Translations under genes and position numbers: made by a program
The notes under the pieces: model-generated
Told to the model about the DNA's origin: nothing
What the model saw: only the letters and a program-made list of their open reading frames with translations
Databases searched by the model: none
Source of the DNA: CAIZGX01 sp044371675
GTDB taxonomy: Bacteria; Bacteroidota; Bacteroidia; Flavobacteriales_D; Sanyastnellaceae
Assembly: GCA_044371675.1 (NCBI GenBank)
Contig: JBILTF010000022.1
Coordinates: 1-29,412, forward strand
Reading direction: 5' to 3'
Length of the DNA stretch: 29,412 bases
Shown here: positions 22,559 to 29,412 of the stretch, piece by piece
Layout of the letters: every line of letters begins with the position of its first letter
How positions within the stretch are numbered: the stretch's first letter is position 1

Positions 22559-22939
22559 ATGAGCAAAATTCAATTCGAAATAGAATACCTCGTGCACAGT
22601 TCTGCGCTCATTCTTTACAATTGCATCAGTAATCCTAGCAGCCTAGAAGAGTGGTTTGCGGATTCCGTTAACCAAAAAGGCGATCGATTTACGTTTAAGT
22701 GGGAAGATGAAGAGCGTCAAGCTAAACTTCTTTCATCTAAAAAAAACCAATTCATTTGCTGGCAATGGGATGAAAAAGATTTCGATGACACCTTCTTTGA
22801 AATGCGCATTAAAGTTGACGAAATGACCAACGACATCGCATTAATTATCACCGATTTTTGTGATGAAGGGGATGAAGAAGATGCTCGAATGCTTTGGGAT
22901 TTGGCTATTGATGATTTGCACAGAGTCATAGGAAGATAA
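22559..22939 (+). CDS. START-like domain protein of the Bacteroidota type
   Basis: 126 residues from MSKIQFEIEY (22559); ATG at 22550 would add three residues. The sequence follows the START/SRPBCC-like pattern found across Bacteroidota: an opening strand EIEYLVHSSALILYN, then SNPSSLEEWFADSVNQKGD, a WEDEER strand, and a C-terminal helix ending WDLAIDDLHRVIGR. The fold encloses a hydrophobic cavity; ligand and function are unknown. The protein is notably acidic. TATCTTTA at 22530-22537, one base from the -7 consensus, could be its promoter. Confidence 0.8.
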   Translation: MSKIQFEIEYLVHSSALILYNCISNPSSLEEWFADSVNQKGDRFTFKWEDEERQAKLLSSKKNQFICWQWDEKDFDDTFFEMRIKVDEMTNDIALIITDFCDEGDEEDARMLWDLAIDDLHRVIGR

Positions 22940-22956
22940 TCAATTCCAATTTCTTA

Positions 22957-22988
22957 TTGTTTTTTTCTTGGTTTCATTCGCATCTTTG
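22957..22988 (+). promoter_or_regulatory. Possible promoter for the GWxTD gene
   Basis: TTG (22957-22959), a 21-nt spacer and CATCTTTG (22981-22988), one base from TAnnTTTG. The -7 element ends 5 nt before the ATG at 22994, another case of a predicted start at or next to the initiation codon. Confidence 0.4.
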
Positions 22989-22993
22989 CATTC

Positions 22994-24454
22994 ATGAGGC
23001 ATCTTATTCTCTTAATTTCCGGACTTATCATTTCTCTGAATGCTCTTGCAGTGCGCGTGTTCATTGACCACCAAACTTTTTACAATTCTGAAACCGGACC
23101 GTATATAGAAGTCGTTTTTTCCTTTGAAGGAAAATCAATGAAAACTATCAAAAATCAAGACGGTCAATACATTGCGCAAGCTAAATGCAATGTGATCATT
23201 TCACAAGGAAGTAAAGTTTTTCAATACGCAAAATTCAACGCGAGTAGTACTCCTAGCCTTCTGCCTGCATCTTCTGATTTCATGTCCGTTGAACGATTCC
23301 CATTAGCAGATGGAAGTTATCAATTAGAAATCGAAATTTCTGACGCGAACGATTCACTAGCAGAGCCGCTGAAACATTCTGAAACCATTGAGATTTCTCA
23401 CTTATCAGAGGGTTGCTTTTTTTCTGACATTGCCTTTGTGAGCGCTTTAACGAATACCATTCAAGAAAATGCTTTTAGTAAAGCCGGGTATGATTTAATT
23501 CCATACGTATCCAATTATTATCCAACTTCTCTGAACGGACTAATTCTTTACGCGGAACTATACAATTCTAGAAAACTCCTCGGAAAACAAGTAAGTTTCG
23601 CTTACACCGTTTGTGTTACAGATGCCCTTCAAAATGAAATTCCAGCCACAAAACGGATCATTCGAGCAGAAGCCGAAGAAATTCTTCCGCTTATTCATAC
23701 TATAGACATCAGTAATCTACTCACAGGAGATTACAAAGTGAAGTTGGAAATGCTAGATCGTGAAGGCAAGGTGGTATGCACACAATTCCGGAAATTCACT
23801 CGTAACAAAACTCTTGAGAACACATATACTCCACCAAGTAGTCTCGATATTTCTAACACCTTCGTTGCGCGTTATAACAATAGCGATTCATTATACGCTC
23901 ATATACAATCGTGCTTACCCATTGCTGAAAGCGTTGAACGAAATACGATAGATAATATACTAAAAAACACTGACCTTAGAACACGTCAGAGTTTCATGTA
24001 CACATTTTGGTATAGAAGAAATTCAATTAACCCTGAAAAAGCATGGAACGATTATTATCAAGATGTGCGTGCTATTCAAAAAGAATTCGGAACGCGCATT
24101 AAGGCAGGATGGGAAACGGATCGCGGACGTGTTTATCTTCAATATGGAAAACCAAGTACACGTGTCGTAAGAAATAACGACCCCGATTATTGGCCCTTCG
24201 AGATCTGGCATTACTACACGACTAACACAGGAATGCGGGACCGCAGATTCCTTTTCTACAACACCAGTTTGAACTATGATATGGAATTGTTACACTCCGA
24301 CATTCCCAATGAAGTAAGAAATTTCGATTGGAAAAATCTCGTGCGTTCGAGACAAATGAATGACCCCTCATCTACGGGAAGAATTGGAAACAATCAGAAC
24401 CAAGATCCATACAGCGGCGACGAATTAGAAGATCTTTGGTACAATCCGCATTAA
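22994..24454 (+). CDS. Secreted GWxTD domain-containing protein
   Basis: 486 residues with a signal peptide (MRHLILLISGLIISLNALA). Much of the protein consists of beta-rich segments resembling immunoglobulin-like domains. The C-terminal quarter holds the family-naming motif GWETD (372-376) within KAGWETDRGRVYLQYGKP, followed by PFEIWHYY and RRFLFYN. GWxTD proteins are widespread in Bacteroidota and related phyla and are thought to be periplasmic or surface proteins; the role is unknown. The family's usual length is matched. The GT2 gene follows 4 nt later and is co-transcribed. Confidence 0.88.
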   Translation: MRHLILLISGLIISLNALAVRVFIDHQTFYNSETGPYIEVVFSFEGKSMKTIKNQDGQYIAQAKCNVIISQGSKVFQYAKFNASSTPSLLPASSDFMSVERFPLADGSYQLEIEISDANDSLAEPLKHSETIEISHLSEGCFFSDIAFVSALTNTIQENAFSKAGYDLIPYVSNYYPTSLNGLILYAELYNSRKLLGKQVSFAYTVCVTDALQNEIPATKRIIRAEAEEILPLIHTIDISNLLTGDYKVKLEMLDREGKVVCTQFRKFTRNKTLENTYTPPSSLDISNTFVARYNNSDSLYAHIQSCLPIAESVERNTIDNILKNTDLRTRQSFMYTFWYRRNSINPEKAWNDYYQDVRAIQKEFGTRIKAGWETDRGRVYLQYGKPSTRVVRNNDPDYWPFEIWHYYTTNTGMRDRRFLFYNTSLNYDMELLHSDIPNEVRNFDWKNLVRSRQMNDPSSTGRIGNNQNQDPYSGDELEDLWYNPH

Positions 24455-24458
24455 TGAA

Positions 24459-25499
24459 ATGACACGCGATAAAACCATTGCCGTTGTTATTCTTAATTGG
24501 AACGGAGCGAAATACTTAAAGCAATTCTTACCATCAGTTCTTGATCATTCTCAAGAGGCAGATATCATTGTCATTGACAATTGCTCAACAGATAATTCTA
24601 TTCAATTGTTGAATGATGTTTATCCAGCTGTTAAGAGCATTCAACTCGATAAAAATTATGGATTCGCAGAAGGATACAATCTAGGTTTGAAAAATCTCGA
24701 TTACGATTATTTCGTTTTGTTGAATAGCGATGTTGAAGTTCCTGAAAATTGGCTTCGGCCTCAAATCGAATACCTCGAATCCGATTCAAATCTAGTTGCC
24801 TGTGCGCCTATTATATTGAGTCACGCAGAGCAAGATTGTTTCGAATACGCAGGTGCTGCCGGTGGTTATCTCGACAAAGATGGATTTGCTTTTTGCGCCG
24901 GAAGAATTTTCTATGCATTCGAAAAAAATATTGGACAATACAATTCAAACAGAGAAGTTTTTTGGGCAAGTGGCGCAGCACTAACAATAAAATCTTCTGC
25001 TTGGAAAGAAGTAAATGGTTTCGACGGAACCTTCTTCGCACACATGGAAGAAATTGATTTGTGTTGGAGACTAAAAAACCGTGGATATAAAATCGGGGTT
25101 TGTGGTGAGGCCAAAGTTTACCACATTGGCGGCGGCACATTGGATCGTCAAAGCTCTTTCAAAACTTATCTCAATTTCAGAAACAATCTTTTCTTATTGT
25201 TGAAGAATCACCGCTCCTCGTCACTTCTTCCTTTCATTTTTAGAAGAATGATTTTAGATGGAATCGCAGGGATTCGTTTTTTAACTGAAGGAAACTTCGC
25301 CTATTTCATGGCCGTGCTAAAAGCTCATCTTCACTTCTATTTGAATTTCGGTTACTACATGAAGCTTCGAAAACAAGAAAAACCACACTGGAAATCACCC
25401 AACTTATGCGGCCAATACCGAGGCAGCATCTTGGTTTCCTTCTTTTTGAAGCATAAACAAAATTTCCAGCAATTAGATTCTAAGCTATTTTCCGAATAA
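24459..25499 (+). CDS. Glycosyltransferase family 2 (rhamnosyltransferase-like)
   Basis: 346 residues, with a GT-A domain at 1-240. VVILNWNGAKYL (9-20) binds the nucleotide; VIDNCSTDNS is the usual second strand; LNSDVEVP (about 87-94) is the DxD-type metal site; EIDLCWRLKNRGY is the catalytic-base region with the conserved ED/EID-W pattern. A C-terminal part of about 100 residues contains a hydrophobic, possibly membrane-associated stretch (RMILDGIAGIRFLTEGNFAYFMAVLKAH). It resembles WbbL/GumC-neighbourhood rhamnosyltransferases of surface polysaccharide synthesis. The sugar is not predictable. It lies 12 nt upstream of comEC. Confidence 0.93.
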   Translation: MTRDKTIAVVILNWNGAKYLKQFLPSVLDHSQEADIIVIDNCSTDNSIQLLNDVYPAVKSIQLDKNYGFAEGYNLGLKNLDYDYFVLLNSDVEVPENWLRPQIEYLESDSNLVACAPIILSHAEQDCFEYAGAAGGYLDKDGFAFCAGRIFYAFEKNIGQYNSNREVFWASGAALTIKSSAWKEVNGFDGTFFAHMEEIDLCWRLKNRGYKIGVCGEAKVYHIGGGTLDRQSSFKTYLNFRNNLFLLLKNHRSSSLLPFIFRRMILDGIAGIRFLTEGNFAYFMAVLKAHLHFYLNFGYYMKLRKQEKPHWKSPNLCGQYRGSILVSFFLKHKQNFQQLDSKLFSE

Positions 25500-25511
25500 A
25501 ATCGGAAAATC

Positions 25512-27455
25512 ATGTTCGCATTTATTCGAAGATCACCGCTGGTAATCATCTGTATTTTCTTTATTATCGGAATTCTAATTGAATTTCAATACCCCATAGC
25601 ATCGACCTGGACTTCTTACGCAGTCGTTCTTGTATTTGTCTGCTGTCTCTGGTTCATTTCAAGAAAAAGAAGTCCGCCAGTACAGACTTCATTTATCCTA
25701 ATTCTCTCTTTTTTTCTTGGATTACATACGGTGAATAATTTCACACGAAGAAATTCTACGTTCCAAAATCAACGCGTTGAAATTCAATTTCAAATTGAAA
25801 AACAACTTCGTTTGAACCAATATGTAGCTTCCGCTGACAATCAAGAATTTTTAGTAGAACTTAAGAATATGGATAGCCTGCAAGTTGGCGATGAACTTCT
25901 TGCCAAGGGAACATTTCTTGAAATTTCACATCCTAAACTCCCTTGGCTTTTCAATCAAAAAAAGCAAATGCTAGCCAATGGAATAACACTTCAATTTCAA
26001 GTTGATACTATCAAACAATCCTCATCAAAACATCGATCAAGCATTAAGTTTCTTCCGCAACAGATTCAAAAACATCTTCAACAAAAAATCACCAAATCAA
26101 TTTCCGATTCCTCCTCTGCCGCCATTCTCTCTGCCCTCCTGCTCGGTGAAACGAGCTTGTTATCAAAAGAAACAACAGTTGACTATTCCGTAGCAGGTGT
26201 TGTTCATATTCTCGCGGTCTCGGGAATGCATGTTGCTCTGATCTATCAGCTTATTCTTCTCATTCTAAAACTTCTTTTTCGAAAAAAAAGAAAGTGGCTG
26301 ACTTTTATTTTAGCCATGACTCTCTTATGGGGGTATGGGGCTATAACAGGATTTTCAGCAAGTGTGGTTCGTGCATGCTGTATGTTCTCGTTCTTCGTAA
26401 TATCAGATTGTTTTTTACTCTCGCGAAACACCGCAAATACAATTGCAGGCTCAACTATACTCATTCTTTATTTCCAACCCTTTCTCATCTTCAACCTGGG
26501 TTTCCTTCTTTCTATCACTGCCGTGCTTGGCATAGTGGTTATTCACCCCATTATTCTGCGACACTTCTACACTGAAAATAAAATTGCCTACTACCTCATT
26601 TCATCCTCGAGTATCACTCTTTCCGCGCAAATAGCTACACTTCCAATTACACTGTACATCTTTCACTCCTTTCCCACATACTTCATTGCCGCCAATCTTA
26701 TTTTAGTGCCCTGGTCAAGCTTGATTCTTTATATCGGCATCGCCTTTATTTTCTTTTCTGAAATTCCAATATTTGGAAATTTGATTACTCAACTTTTAGA
26801 TCTAACGACTTCTGGAATGAATCAATTCATACACTTAATACATTATTTGCCGCATGCTCAATTATCAGAAATTAATTTCAACTTTGAACAAGCACTCACT
26901 ACGTATGCGTTCCTATTTACAATTTTTCTTATCATAATATATAAATGGAAACAGGCTATTCATTGCGCAGGAGCGCTAACTCTACTATTTATTTTCTTTA
27001 GCTACAAAACACCAGCAAATACAGGAGTAATCTTCACTTATTACAAATCGAACCTTATGCTCATTGGCACTGAATCTCAGCTCATCCTTGCTTGCAACAA
27101 CGATTCGCTCGCTAAGAAATACGCGTCGAAAATTTCAATGTGGAAATGTCAACAAAACAGAGCTGCCCAGCAGATAAAACACATTCCTTTCCCCACTTAT
27201 TTTTCTTGGAATGAAAGTCAAAATGTTTTCTCCATAGGAACTTTTCGACATCGTAAAAAGGTTTCTTATCTCTTGTTGAATGATGAACTAAAAAAACACA
27301 AAATAGATTCAACTTTATTGAATGAATTTCAACATGAAAAAACATTGATTGGTCAAGGCGTTTCGAAAAAGAAAAAAGAAATCATCAAAGCATCACTAAC
27401 TAAAAGAAATCTTCCTTTTCAAAATTTACAAAGCCATCCTTTCAACATAAAATAA
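25512..27455 (+). CDS. comEC: ComEC/Rec2-family DNA-uptake channel protein
   Basis: A 647-residue polytopic membrane protein. The first part has membrane helices (about 10-30 and 35-70) and a DUF4131-type OB-like soluble region to about 180. The competence core follows, with LLGETSLLSKE and HILAVSGMHVALIYQL (His232, Ser237-Gly-Met-His240), then seven or more helices to about 500. The C-terminal 130 residues do not show a full metallo-beta-lactamase domain with its HxHxDH site, as is common for flavobacterial ComEC. ComEC carries single-stranded DNA across the inner membrane in natural transformation. The start is close behind the glycosyltransferase gene. Confidence 0.92.
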   Translation: MFAFIRRSPLVIICIFFIIGILIEFQYPIASTWTSYAVVLVFVCCLWFISRKRSPPVQTSFILILSFFLGLHTVNNFTRRNSTFQNQRVEIQFQIEKQLRLNQYVASADNQEFLVELKNMDSLQVGDELLAKGTFLEISHPKLPWLFNQKKQMLANGITLQFQVDTIKQSSSKHRSSIKFLPQQIQKHLQQKITKSISDSSSAAILSALLLGETSLLSKETTVDYSVAGVVHILAVSGMHVALIYQLILLILKLLFRKKRKWLTFILAMTLLWGYGAITGFSASVVRACCMFSFFVISDCFLLSRNTANTIAGSTILILYFQPFLIFNLGFLLSITAVLGIVVIHPIILRHFYTENKIAYYLISSSSITLSAQIATLPITLYIFHSFPTYFIAANLILVPWSSLILYIGIAFIFFSEIPIFGNLITQLLDLTTSGMNQFIHLIHYLPHAQLSEINFNFEQALTTYAFLFTIFLIIIYKWKQAIHCAGALTLLFIFFSYKTPANTGVIFTYYKSNLMLIGTESQLILACNNDSLAKKYASKISMWKCQQNRAAQQIKHIPFPTYFSWNESQNVFSIGTFRHRKKVSYLLLNDELKKHKIDSTLLNEFQHEKTLIGQGVSKKKKEIIKASLTKRNLPFQNLQSHPFNIK

Positions 27456-27458
27456 GAA

Positions 27459-27466
27459 TACCTTTG
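27459..27466 (+). promoter_or_regulatory. Perfect -7 element at the HMG-CoA lyase start
   Basis: TACCTTTG fits TAnnTTTG exactly and ends 4 nt before the ATG at 27471. No TTG lies at the -33 distance, so activity is uncertain. If used, the transcript would start at or inside the first codon. Confidence 0.35.
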
Positions 27467-27470
27467 TAGC

Positions 27471-28325
27471 ATGAGTCGCGAATTGTATTTAACAGAATGC
27501 CCGCGTGATGCAATGCAGGGCATTGCAACATTCATTCCTACTGAACAAAAAATTCAGTACTTGAATCACCTGTTAACCCTTGGATTCGACAGATTAGATT
27601 TTGGGTCTTTTGTAAGTGAGAAGGCCATACCCCAGTTGAAAGACACGCGTCAAGTGCTTGATCAACTAAACCCGAGTCAAACCAAACTTTTAGCTATTGT
27701 CGCGAATGAACGCGGTGCTGACGAAGCCTTAACCCACGAACGAATTGAATATATTGGATATCCATTTTCAATTAACAATACTTTTCAACTTCGAAATACA
27801 GGCAAGAGCATTGAAGAAAGTTTAGTTGTTTTAGAATCCATTCAAAAGAAAACAGAAGCGAAAAATAAAAAGCTTGTCGTGTATTTAAGTATGGCTTTTG
27901 GAAACCCGTATAATGAAATTTGGAATGAAGAAATCCCTACAGCACTTTCTCAGCGATTAGCAAATGAGTTTGGGATCTCTGAAATCATGATGTCAGATAC
28001 TATTGGAAGCGCCACAACGCAGAGCATAAAACAATTGTTTGAAGCTTCGCAAACGCTATCAAATTGCACTATTGGCGCACATCTTCACTCCCGTTTCGAT
28101 AACGCGTTGACGAAAATTGAAGCGGCATATGATAGCGGGTGTCGTAGATTCGACGGTGCTTTTGGTGGTTTCGGCGGGTGTCCGATGGCGAAGGATGAAT
28201 TGGTTGGAAACATGCCCACAGAACTCTTGCTGTTGTTTTCAGAAACTCAATTGAAAGAGACTCGGATTTCTTCAGAAATTATTGCACAGACGCTTGAGCT
28301 CTCGAGCCAAACTATGAATCGTTAG
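27471..28325 (+). CDS. Hydroxymethylglutaryl-CoA lyase
   Basis: A 284-residue TIM-barrel enzyme of the HMGL group. TECPRDAMQG (8-17) carries the catalytic Arg12 and metal ligand Asp13. GAHLHSRFDNA gives the metal-binding pair His204 and His206. GGFGGCPMAKD carries the catalytic Cys237 in the flexible loop and is the lyase signature, which separates it from isopropylmalate or homocitrate synthases. It splits HMG-CoA to acetoacetate and acetyl-CoA, the last step of leucine breakdown. The stop overlaps the stop of the convergent aldo/keto reductase. It is on the same strand as comEC but may have its own start site. Confidence 0.94.
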   Translation: MSRELYLTECPRDAMQGIATFIPTEQKIQYLNHLLTLGFDRLDFGSFVSEKAIPQLKDTRQVLDQLNPSQTKLLAIVANERGADEALTHERIEYIGYPFSINNTFQLRNTGKSIEESLVVLESIQKKTEAKNKKLVVYLSMAFGNPYNEIWNEEIPTALSQRLANEFGISEIMMSDTIGSATTQSIKQLFEASQTLSNCTIGAHLHSRFDNALTKIEAAYDSGCRRFDGAFGGFGGCPMAKDELVGNMPTELLLLFSETQLKETRISSEIIAQTLELSSQTMNR

Positions 28326-29170
28326 GGAACTTTCGTTCCTCTTGCAGCTTCCCAAAGAAAAAAGTAATCTTGTATAGAAAGTCGAACTTCTAACGCTTTT
28401 TGAATTTCTTGAATACGCTCCAATTTGGACGTTCCTATAACTACAGATGAAATAAGGGGGTGCTTCAGCACCCATGCCACTGCAATGCATGCTTCTGAGC
28501 AATTGTATTTTTCAGAGAGACTCGTAAGTTGGAGTTTCAATTCCGCCGAAGTATTTTCGAGATGAATAATGGGAGAATATGCAGCTACTGAAAGATTTTG
28601 TGAAGCGAATGATTCCAAATTTCCATTTTCCATAGCCTGAAAATCGGAAAGCGAAAATGAAATTTGGTTGTGTTCCATTTTTAAATGTTTGCTGAACCAT
28701 TCAACTTGTGCAGGAAGAAAATTCGAAACGCCGAACGACTTTATTTTTCCTTCAGAAGTCAAGCTTGAAATAGCCTCAGCAACTTCATCTGCTTGCATCA
28801 ATGGTGAAGGCCTATGCAGAAGCAAAACATCTAGATAATCTGTTTGCAAATCTCGCAAAGACTGCTCAACGCACGAAATTATATGTTCTTTTGAATAGTT
28901 GTAATGTTTAACAAGATTTAAGCGCTTCTCAGAGGGTTTTTCAATCCCCATTTTCGAAATTAGCTTTATTGAAGATCTTGAAATTTCAAGATTTTTCAAT
29001 GCGGCACCAAATTCTTTCTCGCCGGTATAATCGCCGTACAAATTAGCTAAATCAAATTCATTCACGCCGTATTCGAGCCATTTGGAAATTGCATCTGCAT
29101 ATTGTTGAGTAGACATTTTAGCCCCCCAACTCCCCCAGCGCATAGTACCTGCAATTAGCTTTTTTTCCAT
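28322..29170 (-). CDS. Aldo/keto reductase (YdhF-like)
   Basis: 282 residues from MEKKLIAGTMRWGSW (29170), preferred over an in-frame codon at 29218 inside the neighbouring terminator. The catalytic tetrad is visible: Asp and Tyr in EFDLANLYGDYTGE, Lys in LISKMGI and His in VLLLHRPSP. The NADPH site is at the C-terminus (VVIGTSKLERIQEI). The overall pattern is that of the YdhF/COG4989 oxidoreductases, which reduce carbonyls with NADPH; the substrate is unknown. Its stop codon overlaps that of HMG-CoA lyase on the other strand. The -7-like TTAATTTG lies shortly before the ATG, with a TTG inside the terminator hairpin. Confidence 0.93.
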   Translation of the reverse strand: MEKKLIAGTMRWGSWGAKMSTQQYADAISKWLEYGVNEFDLANLYGDYTGEKEFGAALKNLEISRSSIKLISKMGIEKPSEKRLNLVKHYNYSKEHIISCVEQSLRDLQTDYLDVLLLHRPSPLMQADEVAEAISSLTSEGKIKSFGVSNFLPAQVEWFSKHLKMEHNQISFSLSDFQAMENGNLESFASQNLSVAAYSPIIHLENTSAELKLQLTSLSEKYNCSEACIAVAWVLKHPLISSVVIGTSKLERIQEIQKALEVRLSIQDYFFLWEAARGTKVP

Positions 29171-29190
29171 TGTACAAATTAAAGCAAAAA

Positions 29191-29213
29191 AAATGGGGTC
29201 AACGACCCCATTT
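29191..29213 (-). terminator. Intrinsic terminator of the right-edge minus-strand gene
   Basis: AAATGGGGTC (29191-29200), a 3-nt loop and GACCCCATTT (29204-29213) give a 10-bp perfect stem. On the minus strand it runs into a row of eight T (complement of 29186-29193), a good U-tract. It lies just 20 nt downstream of the gene ending at 29233. Confidence 0.8.
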
Positions 29214-29232
29214 AACATTCAACAAAATTGAA

Positions 29233-29412
29233 TTATTTCTTTCTGAAATAAAGACGTGTAATAAAAAGACCTTGTCCGTCTTCCTTTCCAGCATCGCTTT
29301 CAACTCCAGAAGCAACGAAAGCCAATTCATAACCTTGTGCATCCATTTCGTTCAACTTAGACATAATCAAAGCATCGTTTGAAGCAATATTTTGAAAATT
29401 GATACCTACCAT
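29233..29412 (-). CDS. C-terminal part of a small unknown protein, cut by the right edge
   Basis: The minus strand is open from the window edge to TAA at 29233, giving 59 residues. An ATG falls exactly on the edge but may be internal, so I treat the 5' end as unknown. Visible features are a helix-like ALIMSKLNEMDAQGYEL, then strand AFVASGVES, a short acidic loop and strand LFITRLYFRKK. The NxMxxxGYEL-type turn followed by a closing strand recalls small Bacteroidota secreted proteins related to DUF4177, but I cannot assign a family. The strong terminator follows. Confidence 0.6.
   Translation of the reverse strand: MVGINFQNIASNDALIMSKLNEMDAQGYELAFVASGVESDAGKEDGQGLFITRLYFRKK

Noticed and set aside
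24749..25140. Overlapping frames inside the GT2 gene (both strands)
   Set aside because: Arg/Cys-rich translations without domain features; the GT2 frame is fully explained by its motifs.
1..29412. Mobile elements, prophage, tRNA or rRNA genes
   Set aside because: I saw no transposase, integrase, phage structural gene, terminal inverted repeats, tRNA cloverleaf or conserved rRNA segment.

Overview
The window looks like chromosomal DNA of a free-living aquatic member of the Bacteroidota, most likely order Flavobacteriales (Cryomorphaceae/Schleiferiaceae/Fluviicola-like). The basis is AT-rich DNA, candidate promoters that fit the Bacteroidota TTTG / TAnnTTTG pattern, a secreted protease with a type IX secretion (Por) C-terminal domain, a split transketolase, GWxTD and START-like proteins, and a flavobacterial-type proteorhodopsin gene. 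I see no rRNA, tRNA, CRISPR array, insertion sequence or prophage. Coding density is high and no stretch over 300 bases lacks a gene.

Layout. (1) 1-3573, minus strand: a compact housekeeping run of ychF, an NTF2-like lipoprotein, a rhomboid protease, a PH-domain membrane protein and the start of a TamB-like giant protein that leaves the left edge. (2) 3610-5991, plus: transketolase N and C subunits, then a secreted protein made of six 20-residue repeats. (3) 5992-8477, plus: a repeat-rich intergenic stretch, then an NlpC/P60-like cysteine hydrolase followed by a large protein resembling GCS2-type carboxylate-amine ligases. (4) 8496-15067, the light and inorganic-carbon island: a 45-aa DUF2256 protein and an unusual photolyase-family protein on the minus strand; divergently, a green-type proton-pumping proteorhodopsin, a strong terminator, and a single gene encoding lycopene beta-cyclase fused to Blh beta-carotene 15,15'-dioxygenase; then a LysR regulator (minus) diverging from a small unknown protein and an SbtA-type sodium/bicarbonate symporter. 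(5) 15078-17404, minus: uracil-DNA glycosylase and the secreted trypsin-like protease. (6) 17448-28325, plus: LptF/LptG permease, two overlapping GT4 glycosyltransferases, a PhoD-like phosphatase, a START-like protein, a GWxTD protein, a GT2 glycosyltransferase, ComEC and HMG-CoA lyase. (7) 28322-29412, minus: an aldo/keto reductase and the end of a small unknown gene.

How it fits together. The central island can be read as a photoheterotrophy module. The fusion enzyme would turn lycopene into beta-carotene and then retinal, the chromophore of the rhodopsin. The rhodopsin energises the membrane. SbtA brings in bicarbonate for anaplerotic fixation, and the photolyase-family protein deals with light damage or light sensing. 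The earlier carotenoid genes (crtE, crtB, crtI) are not in the window. The single-polypeptide lycopene-to-retinal enzyme is the most distinctive feature. The hydrolase/amidoligase pair and the apparently rearranged photolyase architecture are the next most interesting. All family assignments were made by eye from motifs; no database search was run.
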